A stretch of 44,584 nt of DNA from Actinomycetota bacterium (lineage in GTDB: Bacteria > Actinomycetota > Thermoleophilia > RBG-16-64-13), in the NCBI GenBank assembly GCA_012523095.1, contig JAAYJE010000117.1, positions 1 through 44,584 of the forward strand, in the 5' to 3' direction. The notes beneath the pieces are model-generated. The model searched no databases, was not told the DNA's origin, and was given only the letters and a program-made list of their open reading frames with translations. Shown one piece after another: positions 16,776 to 26,491 of this stretch (position 1 is its first letter; every line of letters begins with the position of its first letter). The translations under genes were made by a program, and so were the position numbers.

Positions 16776-17474
16776 CTAGAGACTTGAGATTGGAACCACG
16801 AAGTACGCCGGTCCCCCGGATTCTCGGTACTGAGTGGTCGCGGGGCTTGGCTGCTCCGAAGCCTGTGGCGACACTCCGATTGCGGCATAGGCCACGAAGA
16901 ACACCGAATCAGTCGAATAGGTGCGGCGATCATCGGTCGGAGCCAAATTGGTGAAACTCGTTCCGTTCCACAGATACGCGGCCGCTTCTGAGGGAATTGA
17001 CAGGTCCCGGACCGATATGACGAAGCGTTCCTCTGAGCCATTGCGGTTGAGCCAGGCTATCATGCTGCTCGGCCCCGCTTCGTCTATTGCCCTGAAGACA
17101 AAGGCCGCCGGCAGAAGAGAATAGGACGGAAGTGAAGCCACTGAAGAGATCCCGCCACTGATGAATACACGGTCATCAGTTGGTCGTTCATAGTTCACAA
17201 AGCCCACTTGTACGAACTCGTAGTCAAACGTGAATGCCTGGATTGACGCAGACATAAGGACGCCAAGGGGAGAGTATTCAAGCCAGAGCTGCTGGATTCC
17301 CGCGTTGTCTGGGTCAAAGTCGCCTTTGGCCGCAATATCGTTCCAGAGCGAAGCCATGCGGATTGCGGAGGCATGGCCCGCCTCAAGCCTAATGACTCGG
17401 TAGTCGCTCCGGCAACCCACGGCTAGTAGTGTCACAAGCACGAGAGCAGCGATCAAGCCGGCACGCCTTCTCAT
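16776..17474 (-). CDS. Small putative lipoprotein of unknown function
   Basis: A 232-residue predicted lipoprotein. MRRRAG is followed by a hydrophobic stretch and a lipobox (LAVGC) with Cys21 as the lipidated residue. The rest is soluble, with no membrane segment and no motif I recognise; alternating short hydrophobic and polar stretches suggest a beta-rich fold. ATG 17474 has no strong ribosome binding site. The frame stays open upstream to 17792, but that part is the out-of-frame shadow of a transposase fragment. Base composition looks less GC-rich than in flanking genes, and the gene abuts an IS1380 remnant, so recent acquisition is likely. No function is claimed. Confidence 0.6.
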   Translation of the reverse strand: MRRRAGLIAALVLVTLLAVGCRSDYRVIRLEAGHASAIRMASLWNDIAAKGDFDPDNAGIQQLWLEYSPLGVLMSASIQAFTFDYEFVQVGFVNYERPTDDRVFISGGISSVASLPSYSLLPAAFVFRAIDEAGPSSMIAWLNRNGSEERFVISVRDLSIPSEAAAYLWNGTSFTNLAPTDDRRTYSTDSVFFVAYAAIGVSPQASEQPSPATTQYRESGGPAYFVVPISSL

Positions 17475-17489
17475 CAATGAGGCGCTTGG

Positions 17490-17883
17490 GGGGCTCGGCG
17501 AGCTCCCACACGCGTCGGCGGGCCTGGGCCCGGGCTTCACGCACTTTGGCCAGGTGCTCCTCACCCAGGGCGGCCACCAGGCGCCAGGCGGTCGCGTCGG
17601 AGGCCACGGGGCCGAAGAGCACCTCTTGGTCGCGTAGAGCCCCCAGGTCCGAGAGGGCGTCGCCGCCATCGGCCAGCATGACCCCGAGGTCGCGCAGGAT
17701 GCGCCCCGGTTCGTGCCGCCCGCGGCGCAGGCGCAGATCGGGGAGGGCCGCGACGAGTGCACCGGTGAGACCGACCCGATCGGCCACACCAACCAGTAGG
17801 GCCGTACCCGCGCGCGATGTCAAAGAGCCGCAATCGGCCCGGACTTCCATCGCGGCGCGCGGCGTAGTACTCTTCACCCACAT
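17490..17883 (-). pseudogene. N-terminal fragment of an IS1380-family transposase
   Basis: Starting at ATG 17883, with AAGGAGGTCACC in front, the minus-strand frame reads about 130 residues that match the N-terminal part of IS1380-family transposases: GTALLVGVADRVGLTGAL, RHEPGRILRDLGVMLADGGD, LSDLGALRDQ and FGPVASDATAWR. Similarity ends near 17490 after WELAEPP. The frame then runs on with unrelated residues to a stop at 17389, overlapping the lipoprotein gene. An intact transposase has about 450-480 residues with the DDE catalytic domain, which is absent. I could not identify inverted terminal repeats with confidence. It is a dead remnant. Confidence 0.85.
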
Positions 17884-18064
17884 GGTGACCTCCTTGGGTA
17901 GGGACTGCGAGGCTCTGCAACCCGCATCATCCCTGCTCAGGAGGTCACTGTCATCTCTCCCTGGGCACACTGGTGGGTGGTTGATGAAAGATCGAGGCTA
18001 ATTCCAAGCTGAAACGCTCACCGATGTGCTGGATGGCAGTGTCAACTGCTGTCGTGACTCACCT

Positions 18065-18145
18065 CCGCCATCCTTCACCTCATGTACTCGTGATTCTTCA
18101 CCAAGGTGCTCTTGCGACCCGGGCCTCGCCGGCTTCGAGGGAGTC
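18065..18145 (+). pseudogene. Broken fragment of a second leucyl-tRNA synthetase gene
   Basis: The first 45 bases match leuS around 15568-15612 at 39 of 45 positions, and similarity continues to about 18145 with one extra base. Translated, it gives AILHLMYS, an in-frame stop, FFTKVL, a frameshift, then GLAGFE, against [24 protein letters not shown] in the intact enzyme. Most differences fall at third codon positions, so the source was a functional but diverged leuS that later decayed. Only about 80 bases are recognisable. Confidence 0.7.
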
Positions 18146-18404
18146 GAAGAACACATCCCCCGCAACTGCCCTCTCGATATCAGTTCGCATCGCGTCCTTG
18201 GCGCCCGCCGAACTCACCGTGGCTCGGGCGGCCGACGCGTTGGGCATCAAGTGCCGGTTCTTCCGGGTCGCTAAGGCACCAGGCGTCGGCCGTCCGGCCC
18301 CGTGATCATGTCGGTGAGCGGCAGACCGAGTCACTCAGCATGGTAGCTCTGGTCGCCTTCATTCTTGCGTCGTGCCGCCGGTGCGTATGCGCCGCGCAGG
18401 AGGC

Positions 18405-18413
18405 TGCTATCCT
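18405..18413 (+). promoter_or_regulatory. Possible extended -10 promoter for the exporter gene
   Basis: TG-C-TATCCT at 18405-18413 is an extended -10 element. The eleven bases GAGGCTGCTAT here also occur in front of the ABC-F gene (27407-27417). No convincing -35 is seen. The start codon of the exporter is about 125 bases downstream. Confidence 0.35.
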
Positions 18414-18537
18414 GTGACGGTTGATGTCTTGGCGCGTGACCACCGCGCACCACACTATATTCTTCTTTGAGGAGAGGCCTCTTGAGCGAATGGCGTAAGA
18501 CCATGTGTGTCCTCTGCCGCGTGGAGCGTGCGTAGCT

Positions 18538-20115
18538 ATGCGGGCGGGAACGGAGCGCACTCGCATCGAGAGTAAGGAACTGCGCGGGCGGGAACTCGGT
18601 CTCGTGATCTTTGCCCTCTTCGTGGCCACGCTGCTTGCGGCCCTCGACCAGACCATCTTCTCGACCGCTCTCCCCACAGTCGTCGGCGACCTGCACGGGG
18701 TGGAGCTCATGCTATGGGTCACCACCGCTTACATCCTAGCCGCCACCATCATGATGCCGGTCTACGGCAAGCTGGGCGATCTTGCGGGGCGTAAGCCGCT
18801 GTTGCTGAGCGCCCTCGGGCTGTTCCTGGCCGGCTCGGTGCTGGGCGGCCTCGCACACAACATGAGTTTCCTCATCGCGGCCCGAGCCGTACAGGGCCTG
18901 GGGGGAGGCGGGCTGATGATCTCGTCCATGGCCATCGTCGCCGATATCGTCCCGCCGCGCCGGCGCGGCACCTATATGGGCATCCTCGGTGGCGCTTGGT
19001 CCTTCGCCTCGGTGCTCGGCCCGATCCTGGGCGGCTGGTTTGCCGACAGCATCGGCTGGCGGTGGGCCTTCTGGTTCAACCTGCCGTTGGGCCTGCTCGC
19101 GGTTGTCGTCGCCCTTATCTTCCTGCGGATGCCGGCCGTCAAGAAGGCGCGTCCGCGGCTGGACATCCTCGGCATGACGACCATGGCTATCAGCACCACG
19201 GCGATCATCCTCGTCATTTCCTGGGGCGGACGGAATTACGACTGGGCGTCCTCCGTGATCCTTGGCCTCATAGGCGTGGCGGTGGTCTTCGGTGTGGCGC
19301 TGGTGTTGGTTGAGCGTCGGGCGGCGGAGCCGATAATCCCGCTCCATCTGTTCCGCGACCGCAACTTCAACCTGGCGACCGCCGGCGCCCTGATCAGCTC
19401 GATGGCCTTCCTGGGTGTGGTCATCTACATGCCCAGCTACCTGCAGATGGCCACCGGACTCAGCGCGACGAGTTCCGGATTGTTGCTCGTGCCTCTGTCG
19501 GCGGGCATCCTCATCGCCTCTCTCGGATCCGGTGTCATCGCGAGCAAGACCGGGCGCTATCGCTGGATGCCGGGCCTGAGCGGCCTTCTCATCTCGGTCA
19601 GCCTGTATCTGCTCTCCACATTGGCTGTGGATTCGTCGCTCTGGATGGCGGGTTCGTACATGTTCATCTGCGGTCTGGGGACGGGCATCGGTTTCCAGAT
19701 CCTGGTGCTGATCGTCCAGAACTCCTTCCCCATCACCGAGGTCGGCACGGCCACCGGCGCCCACAACTTCTTCAGGCAGATCGGCGCCTCCATCGGCTCT
19801 GCCGTCGTCGGGACCCTATTCACGGGTCGCCTGGTGGGATTGCTCGGCGAACGGTTGGGGTCCATGGAGGGCGGGCCGGCCGGACCGGCGGATCCAAATT
19901 CGCTCACACCGGCACTTGTCGCACAGTGGCCCCAGGAGGTCAGAGACCTGGTCGTAGCCTCCTACAACGAGGCGTTGACCCCGGTCTTTCTATACATGCT
20001 GCCGGTGATGGTGCTCGGTTTCATACTGATGCTGTTCATAGAAGAGAAACCTCTTGCAGCCACCAATAGACCGCCCGCGGAGGAACCGCTGAAACCGGTG
20101 CTGGAATCGGAGTAA
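18538..20115 (+). CDS. MFS multidrug exporter, DHA2 (EmrB/QacA) family
   Basis: A 525-residue proton-coupled exporter of the 14-helix DHA2 family. A polar, basic N-terminal tail precedes LDQTIFSTALP (36-46, family motif D1). Next come GKLGDLAGRKP (MFS motif A) and GPILGGWFAD (motif C, the antiporter motif), plus a tail of about 25 polar residues. Substrates of the family are lipophilic cations, antibiotics, bile acids and other toxic compounds; the substrate here is unknown. I chose ATG 18538; GTG 18505 in frame is possible but has no ribosome binding site. No dedicated regulator is adjacent. It lies just beyond the decayed IS/leuS scar. Confidence 0.92.
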   Translation: MRAGTERTRIESKELRGRELGLVIFALFVATLLAALDQTIFSTALPTVVGDLHGVELMLWVTTAYILAATIMMPVYGKLGDLAGRKPLLLSALGLFLAGSVLGGLAHNMSFLIAARAVQGLGGGGLMISSMAIVADIVPPRRRGTYMGILGGAWSFASVLGPILGGWFADSIGWRWAFWFNLPLGLLAVVVALIFLRMPAVKKARPRLDILGMTTMAISTTAIILVISWGGRNYDWASSVILGLIGVAVVFGVALVLVERRAAEPIIPLHLFRDRNFNLATAGALISSMAFLGVVIYMPSYLQMATGLSATSSGLLLVPLSAGILIASLGSGVIASKTGRYRWMPGLSGLLISVSLYLLSTLAVDSSLWMAGSYMFICGLGTGIGFQILVLIVQNSFPITEVGTATGAHNFFRQIGASIGSAVVGTLFTGRLVGLLGERLGSMEGGPAGPADPNSLTPALVAQWPQEVRDLVVASYNEALTPVFLYMLPVMVLGFILMLFIEEKPLAATNRPPAEEPLKPVLESE

Positions 20116-20191
20116 GGTGAAGAAGGACAACGGCCGCGGCCGACCAGACCGCAGACCAAGCGACCGGAGGCCGGGCGGGAGGAGGAACACC

Positions 20192-20512
20192 ATGAGTGAC
20201 CACCAAGACCCCACCGCAGACAAGAAGAGAGAGGCGCGCCTGCGCCGGATGGCGGCCGACATGGGCCTCGCCCTTCGCAAGTCGCGGAGTCGTGACCCGG
20301 CCTGCATGGATTTCGGGTGCTACCGGGTGGTGAAGAGCGATAGTGGAGAGACCGTCGCCGGACGTTTCCCGTACGAGTACTCTCTCGATCTCGATGCGGT
20401 GGAGGAAGTGCTCGATGAGCTGCAGGCCCAGCAGGAGGACCGCGAACTCGATGCCCAATGGAGGGCCGCGCACCCCGGTGCGCATCACATCGAGATCCCC
20501 GAGGGCCGCTAA
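20192..20512 (+). CDS. Small conserved protein of unknown function
   Basis: A 106-residue basic-then-acidic soluble protein. ATG 20192 follows GGGAGGAGGAACACC, a very strong ribosome binding site that decides the start. The pattern RLRRMAADMGLALRKSRSRDP, then a GCYRVV strand, AGRF, and SLDLDAVEEVLDEL, resembles a small family I have met in actinobacteria as hypothetical proteins. I know no function. It lies 76 bases after the exporter and may be co-transcribed with it. The N-terminal basic helix and the YRVV...TVAG strands could bind nucleic acid, but that is speculation. Confidence 0.72.
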   Translation: MSDHQDPTADKKREARLRRMAADMGLALRKSRSRDPACMDFGCYRVVKSDSGETVAGRFPYEYSLDLDAVEEVLDELQAQQEDRELDAQWRAAHPGAHHIEIPEGR

Positions 20513-20688
20513 ACGCAGGCGGCGCTGTAGGTGCCTGCCCGCCCGCTTCGCGAGGGGGGGTCTGCAAGAAGCCTAAGAGTCGCTTGTATGTGGAAACGCG
20601 AATACAATGATGAGCGAGCTCCGCTCATGCCCCGAGGCGCCCCGGCGGGGCGCGCCCGTGCTTCCCGAAGGGGTCAGAGCAACCGGTC

Positions 20689-20723
20689 CCAAACAATAAG
20701 GGGCGGCCGCGAGGCCGCCCCTT
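20689..20723 (-). terminator. Strong terminator after acs
   Basis: AAGGGGCGGCC (20698-20708) pairs perfectly with GGCCGCCCCTT (20713-20723) around GCGA. On the minus strand the stem is followed by ATTGTTT, a good U tract, 71 bases beyond the acs stop. On the plus strand the last bases of the stem and TTTGATG follow, so it may work in both directions. Confidence 0.85.
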
Positions 20724-20793
20724 TGATGTCAAGCGCCTCCGGCGCCCAACTCAGTGCATCATCGGTCGAGGCTCGTAACCACCAGCCCCGATG

Positions 20794-22755
<1,962 letters not shown>

Positions 22756-22833
22756 TTCTCTCCTCCGCTCAAAGTGATTTGCCTACATCGGACTCACCCC
22801 GAAACGCCCTGGGGCTGAGCGCAAAACATACGT

Positions 22834-22844
22834 AGGATAGCATA
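22834..22844 (-). promoter_or_regulatory. Likely -10 region of acs
   Basis: On the minus strand the overlapping hexamers TATGCT (22844-22839) and TATCCT (22839-22834) match the actinobacterial TANNNT -10 pattern. They would give a leader of about 70-75 bases before the acs GTG. No good -35 is seen at the right distance, so confidence is modest. Confidence 0.35.
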
Positions 22845-22996
22845 CCCACTTCATGTGGTTGACCTTTCTCACGCTCGTCCTCGCGCTCGTCTTTGTTGAG
22901 CGCTCGGTGGCTCGGTGTGAGAGAGTATGTCTATCGAAAGCAGCCGCCTCTTCGACGTTCCCAGAGAGCGCCGGTCGGAGGTGCGGAGGAAGACAG

Positions 22997-24415
22997 ATGT
23001 TCATACAAGTCTGTGGAGCGGCGCGGACGGTGACAGGTTCCTGCTACCTGGTGGAGGTTGGCGACACCAGGTTCCTGGTCGACTGTGGCATGCATCAGGG
23101 TGGGGATAGGGAGGAGGCTCTCAACTACGAGCGCTTCGCCTTCGATCCTGATGAGCTGGACTTCGTGGTTCTCACCCATGCCCACATAGATCATTCCGGC
23201 AGGCTGCCCCGCTTGGTCAAACAGGGCTTTTCGGGACCCATCTACGCCACACCGGCCACTTGCGACCTGGTCGAGATAATGCTCTTGGACTCTGCCTACA
23301 TCCAGGAGATGGAGGCCGAATGGCAGACGCGGAAGGCCCGCCGCGCGGGTCGCAAGTCTGTCGACCCTCTCTATACGCAAGACGACGCCCGCAAGACCAT
23401 CCCGCTGCTTGAACCCATCGACTACCATGTGTCTCTGAAGTCGGCGCCCGAGGTGACGATGAGGTTCTACGACGCCGGGCATATCCTGGGCTCGGCGTTC
23501 CTGGAGCTGGAGCTCGAAGAGCGTGACGAACGAGTCAGGGTGCTCTTCAGCGGCGACATAGGCCAGCCCGACAGGCCCATCATCCGTGACCCGGAGATAT
23601 TGGAGCAGGCCGACTACCTCATCATGGAGTCCACGTACGGCAACCGGCTTCACCACAACGGCCCTGATCCGGGGGAGCAGCTGGCCGTCATCCTGGAGGA
23701 GGCCGGCCGCACCGGGGGCAACGTCATCATCCCGGCTTTCGCAGTGGGAAGGACACAGGAGATCATCTACTTCCTCCGCCGGATCAGCGAGGAACGTGGG
23801 ATCGACATGCCCATATACGTGGACAGTCCGCTGGCGTCGCGGGCTACGGAGATCTACCGGCGACATCGAGATGTATTCGATGACGAGGCGTGGAGCTTGG
23901 TCGGCGAGCCGGGAGGCATCTTCGACTACCGGCAACTGCATTACACGGCCGGGGCCGACGAGTCACGCGCGCTCAATGAAAAGGAAGGCATCGTGATCGT
24001 CTCGGCGAGTGGGATGGCCGATGCGGGGCGCATACGCCATCATCTGAAACACAACCTTTGGCGTCCCGAGTCCCACGTGGTCATAGTAGGCTTCCAGGCT
24101 CAAGGCACCCTGGGCCGGCGTTTGCTCGACGGGGTGGATACCGTGCGCATCTTCGGGGAGGAGATCGCGGTGAAGGCTAGGATTCATGACATCACGGGAC
24201 TCTCGGCGCACGCCGACCAGGAGCAGCTGCTCACCTGGGCATCACACTTCAAAACGCCCCGGCTCGTGATACTCACCCATGGGGAACCTGAGGCGGCCAT
24301 GACGTTGAGGGGGCTTCTGGAGGAGAGGCTGCAGTTCGAAGTGGCGGTGGCCAACATGAACGAGGTGTTCGATCTCGCCAGGACTCCACGTCGACGTGGC
24401 ACCGAAGGCGGCTGA
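22997..24415 (+). CDS. Beta-CASP metallo-beta-lactamase-fold RNase-type protein
   Basis: A 472-residue two-zinc hydrolase of the RNA-processing beta-CASP group (as in TTHA0252 and CPSF73-like bacterial proteins). The N-terminal MFIQVCGAARTVTGS is typical of that subgroup. HAHIDH (61-66) binds the metals, followed by DAGHILGSA and FSGDIGQ. The beta-CASP part has ESTYGNR, IPAFAVGRTQE, VDSPLA and SASGM; the RNA-specificity (RMMBL) part has GLSAHADQ and HGEPEA. ATG 22997 follows GGAGGAAGAC; the frame is open to 22853 without support for an earlier start. It runs divergently from acs. An RNA maturation or decay role is expected from the family, but substrates are unknown. Confidence 0.9.
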   Translation: MFIQVCGAARTVTGSCYLVEVGDTRFLVDCGMHQGGDREEALNYERFAFDPDELDFVVLTHAHIDHSGRLPRLVKQGFSGPIYATPATCDLVEIMLLDSAYIQEMEAEWQTRKARRAGRKSVDPLYTQDDARKTIPLLEPIDYHVSLKSAPEVTMRFYDAGHILGSAFLELELEERDERVRVLFSGDIGQPDRPIIRDPEILEQADYLIMESTYGNRLHHNGPDPGEQLAVILEEAGRTGGNVIIPAFAVGRTQEIIYFLRRISEERGIDMPIYVDSPLASRATEIYRRHRDVFDDEAWSLVGEPGGIFDYRQLHYTAGADESRALNEKEGIVIVSASGMADAGRIRHHLKHNLWRPESHVVIVGFQAQGTLGRRLLDGVDTVRIFGEEIAVKARIHDITGLSAHADQEQLLTWASHFKTPRLVILTHGEPEAAMTLRGLLEERLQFEVAVANMNEVFDLARTPRRRGTEGG

Positions 24416-24431
24416 ACCGGACGACTACCTG

Positions 24432-24460
24432 TGGGCGCCGCGCCTGCGGCGCGGCGCCCA
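24432..24460 (+). promoter_or_regulatory. 13-bp GC-rich hairpin before the alcohol dehydrogenase gene
   Basis: TGGGCGCCGCGCC (24432-24444) and GGCGCGGCGCCCA (24448-24460) are perfect reverse complements around a 3-base loop. No U run follows; instead GGACC-AAGGA-GGTCC (24462-24476) could form a second small hairpin that includes the Shine-Dalgarno sequence of the next gene. It may be a weak terminator, an mRNA stabiliser, or part of a translation-control structure. Confidence 0.55.
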
Positions 24461-24478
24461 AGGACCAAGGAGGTCCCT

Positions 24479-25594
24479 ATGCGGGCGATGATCCTGGAGG
24501 CTGCCGGACGGCCGCTGCGACCGGCGGAACTGTCGGAGCCGGCTCCCGGCCCCGGGCAGGTGAGGGTGAAGGTCGAGGCCTGCGGGCTCTGCCGCACCGA
24601 CCTGCATGTTGTTGACGGCGAGCTACCCCATCCCAAGCTGCCCCTCATCCCCGGCCACCAGATCGTGGGGATCGTGGACGCAGTCGGAGGCCCGGCGGTC
24701 GGACCCGATGCTCATGTTGACGCGCCCGCGACGGAAGCCGCCGGTGCCCCTGCAACGGGAGCTGCAGACGTCCCCCGGTCCGAACCGGGCGCCATCAGGC
24801 CGGGCGTGGACGCCATCGCGCCCAGGTTGGGCGACCGGGTGGGCATCCCATGGTTGGGGTGGACGTGCGGCCGCTGTAGGTACTGTCTGAGCGGGCGGGA
24901 GAACCTGTGCGACCAAGCCAAGTTCACCGGCTACGACCTGGACGGCGGCTTCGCCGAGTACGCGGTGGTCGACCGGCGCTTCGCTTTTCCAATCCCGAGT
25001 GTCTACCCGGCCCTGCAGGCGGCGCCGTTGTTGTGCGCGGGGTTGATCGGCTACCGGTCGCTCGCCATGACCGGTGACGCGGAACGTCTGGGTGTCTACG
25101 GATACGGGGCGGCGGCGCACATAGTCACCCAGGTGGCGCGCCACCTGGGCAGGAGGGTGTTCGCCTTCACCCGTCCCGGTGACTTCACGTCACAGGCCTT
25201 TGCACTGGAGATGGGGGTTGAGTGGGCAGGCGACACGGCGGAGCCGGCCCCCGAGGAGCTCGACGCCGCCATCATCTTCGCTCCCGCCGGCGAGCTCGTG
25301 CCCCTGGCCCTGCGGGCAGTGGCGAAAGGAGGGGTGGTGGTGTGCGGGGGCATCCACATGAGCGACATACCATCCTTCCCCTACGAGATCTTGTGGGGTG
25401 AACGGATGATCCGGTCGGTGGCCAACCTGACGCGGCGCGATGGTGAGGAGTTCTTGGCTCTTGCACCGCGGGTACCGGTGCGCACCGAGGTCGAGCTGTT
25501 CACCTTAGAGGATGCCAACGAGGCCATCGGATGTCTCCGCACCGGCAATATCAGGGGGGCGGCTGTGATAGTGATCGACGACCGCGCTCGGTGA
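24479..25594 (+). CDS. Zinc-dependent alcohol dehydrogenase family protein
   Basis: A 371-residue medium-chain dehydrogenase/reductase. Cys38 in CGLCRTD and the GHQ motif (59-61; Gln in place of the more common Glu) are at the catalytic zinc site. Cys130, 133, 136 and 144 form the structural zinc lobe in WTCGRCRYCLSGRENLC. The nucleotide-binding region reads YGYGAAAHI, a relaxed form of GxGxxG known in this subgroup. About 40 extra Ala/Pro/Gly-rich residues (about 72-114) sit between the catalytic core and GDRVG. The substrate is unknown; alcohols or aldehydes are likely. ATG 24479 follows AAGGAGGT. Its stop overlaps a possible GTG of mqnB. Confidence 0.9.
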   Translation: MRAMILEAAGRPLRPAELSEPAPGPGQVRVKVEACGLCRTDLHVVDGELPHPKLPLIPGHQIVGIVDAVGGPAVGPDAHVDAPATEAAGAPATGAADVPRSEPGAIRPGVDAIAPRLGDRVGIPWLGWTCGRCRYCLSGRENLCDQAKFTGYDLDGGFAEYAVVDRRFAFPIPSVYPALQAAPLLCAGLIGYRSLAMTGDAERLGVYGYGAAAHIVTQVARHLGRRVFAFTRPGDFTSQAFALEMGVEWAGDTAEPAPEELDAAIIFAPAGELVPLALRAVAKGGVVVCGGIHMSDIPSFPYEILWGERMIRSVANLTRRDGEEFLALAPRVPVRTEVELFTLEDANEAIGCLRTGNIRGAAVIVIDDRAR

Positions 25595-25611
25595 AGCCCG
25601 GCGGCGTGGAT

Positions 25612-26490
25612 ATGCTCCGTAGGATCACAGAAGGTTGCCGGGTGATCCTCGTTGCGGCTACTGAAGCCGAAGCCGCACCTTTGCTGGATGCTTGTCGGGA
25701 ACCGCGGACCCACGTGGTGGCCACGAAGACCTTCGTCGTAGGGGAGTATCCCTCGGCGGACCTCCCCTCGGGGACGGCCCCCCGCAGGAAGAGCGCAGCT
25801 GCGCCGTCCATACGCGCTGCACTCGCCATCAGCGGATGCGACAAGACCAACGCGGCCCACGTGCTCACCTGCCTTCTGCAGATCATGGAGCCGGCTCCGC
25901 TGATTGTCGTGCAGGTGGGCATAGCCGGTGCGCTACCCGGCGCGGGCTCTGTATCGAGGGCGTCGGTGGGAGACGTGGTGTTGGCCACGAGTGAGGCCTA
26001 CTCCGACACTGGAAGCTCGAGCCCGTCCGGCTGGCTGTCCGCCCAAGACCTGGGCCTTCCCATCGCCCGACCAGGCGACGTCGAACTGGGAGGTTCGTTC
26101 TTTTTGGATCCAGGTCTGGTTCTATGGGCGTCTGAAGTCATTGAGGCGATCGACTGGGCGGACCGCGACGCCGGTGGCGGACCCGGGATCCGTCCTGCGG
26201 TGTTGCTGGGACCCTGCGTGACTGCCTCCAGGGTGACGGGCACTCAGGTCGAGGCCGAGGAGATGGCGCGCCGGTGGGCCGCTCTGGCTGAGTCCATGGA
26301 AGGCGCCGCCGCAGCGCATATCTGTGCCCTCTACCAAGTATCGTTCCTCGAGATCCGCGGGATCAGCAACTTGGTGACCGATCGCGACCGCGACGCTTGG
26401 AAAGTGGACCGGGCGGTGGAGGTAGCGGGCCGGGCGGCATTGGCCGTGGTGGGCGCGCTCGGCCATCTCCGGTCATCGGGAGGTCGATGA
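25612..26490 (+). CDS. mqnB: Futalosine hydrolase
   Basis: A nucleosidase that removes the base from futalosine, giving dehypoxanthine futalosine in the futalosine route to menaquinone. The 292-residue product has the phosphorylase/nucleosidase fold marks ALAISGCDKTNAAHVL, VVQVGIAGALP, SVGDVV-like residues, SMEGAAAAH, and RGISNLVTDRD followed by W, which is characteristic of MqnB. An insert of about 20 polar residues follows the first strands (GEYPSAD to KSAAAPS). ATG 25612 lacks a clear ribosome binding site; GTG 25591, overlapping the dehydrogenase stop as GTGA, or GTG 25606 are alternatives. It precedes mqnD by one base. Confidence 0.9.
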   Translation: MLRRITEGCRVILVAATEAEAAPLLDACREPRTHVVATKTFVVGEYPSADLPSGTAPRRKSAAAPSIRAALAISGCDKTNAAHVLTCLLQIMEPAPLIVVQVGIAGALPGAGSVSRASVGDVVLATSEAYSDTGSSSPSGWLSAQDLGLPIARPGDVELGGSFFLDPGLVLWASEVIEAIDWADRDAGGGPGIRPAVLLGPCVTASRVTGTQVEAEEMARRWAALAESMEGAAAAHICALYQVSFLEIRGISNLVTDRDRDAWKVDRAVEVAGRAALAVVGALGHLRSSGGR

Positions 26491-26491
26491 C

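Larger units (their letters stand above)
17884..18537. other. Degenerate intergenic region with gene debris
   Basis: About 650 bases without an intact gene. It begins with the strong ribosome binding site of the transposase remnant, contains a broken leuS fragment at 18065-18145, and ends with a possible promoter for the exporter gene at 18405-18413. Short frames on both strands between 18145 and 18400 show no recognisable similarity. It reads as a scar of past insertions and deletions. Confidence 0.6.

Noticed and set aside
17474-17792. Longer N-terminus for the lipoprotein (106 extra residues)
   Set aside because: That stretch is the out-of-frame reading of the IS1380 transposase fragment and would bury the lipoprotein signal inside the protein.
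18098-18334. 78-codon minus-strand frame in the degenerate region
   Set aside because: No ribosome binding site or recognisable similarity, and it overlaps the leuS remnant on the other strand.
18736-19764. 342-codon minus-strand open frame opposite the MFS exporter
   Set aside because: Shadow frame with extreme Asp/Arg/His/Gly content and no start signal; the plus-strand exporter is unambiguous.
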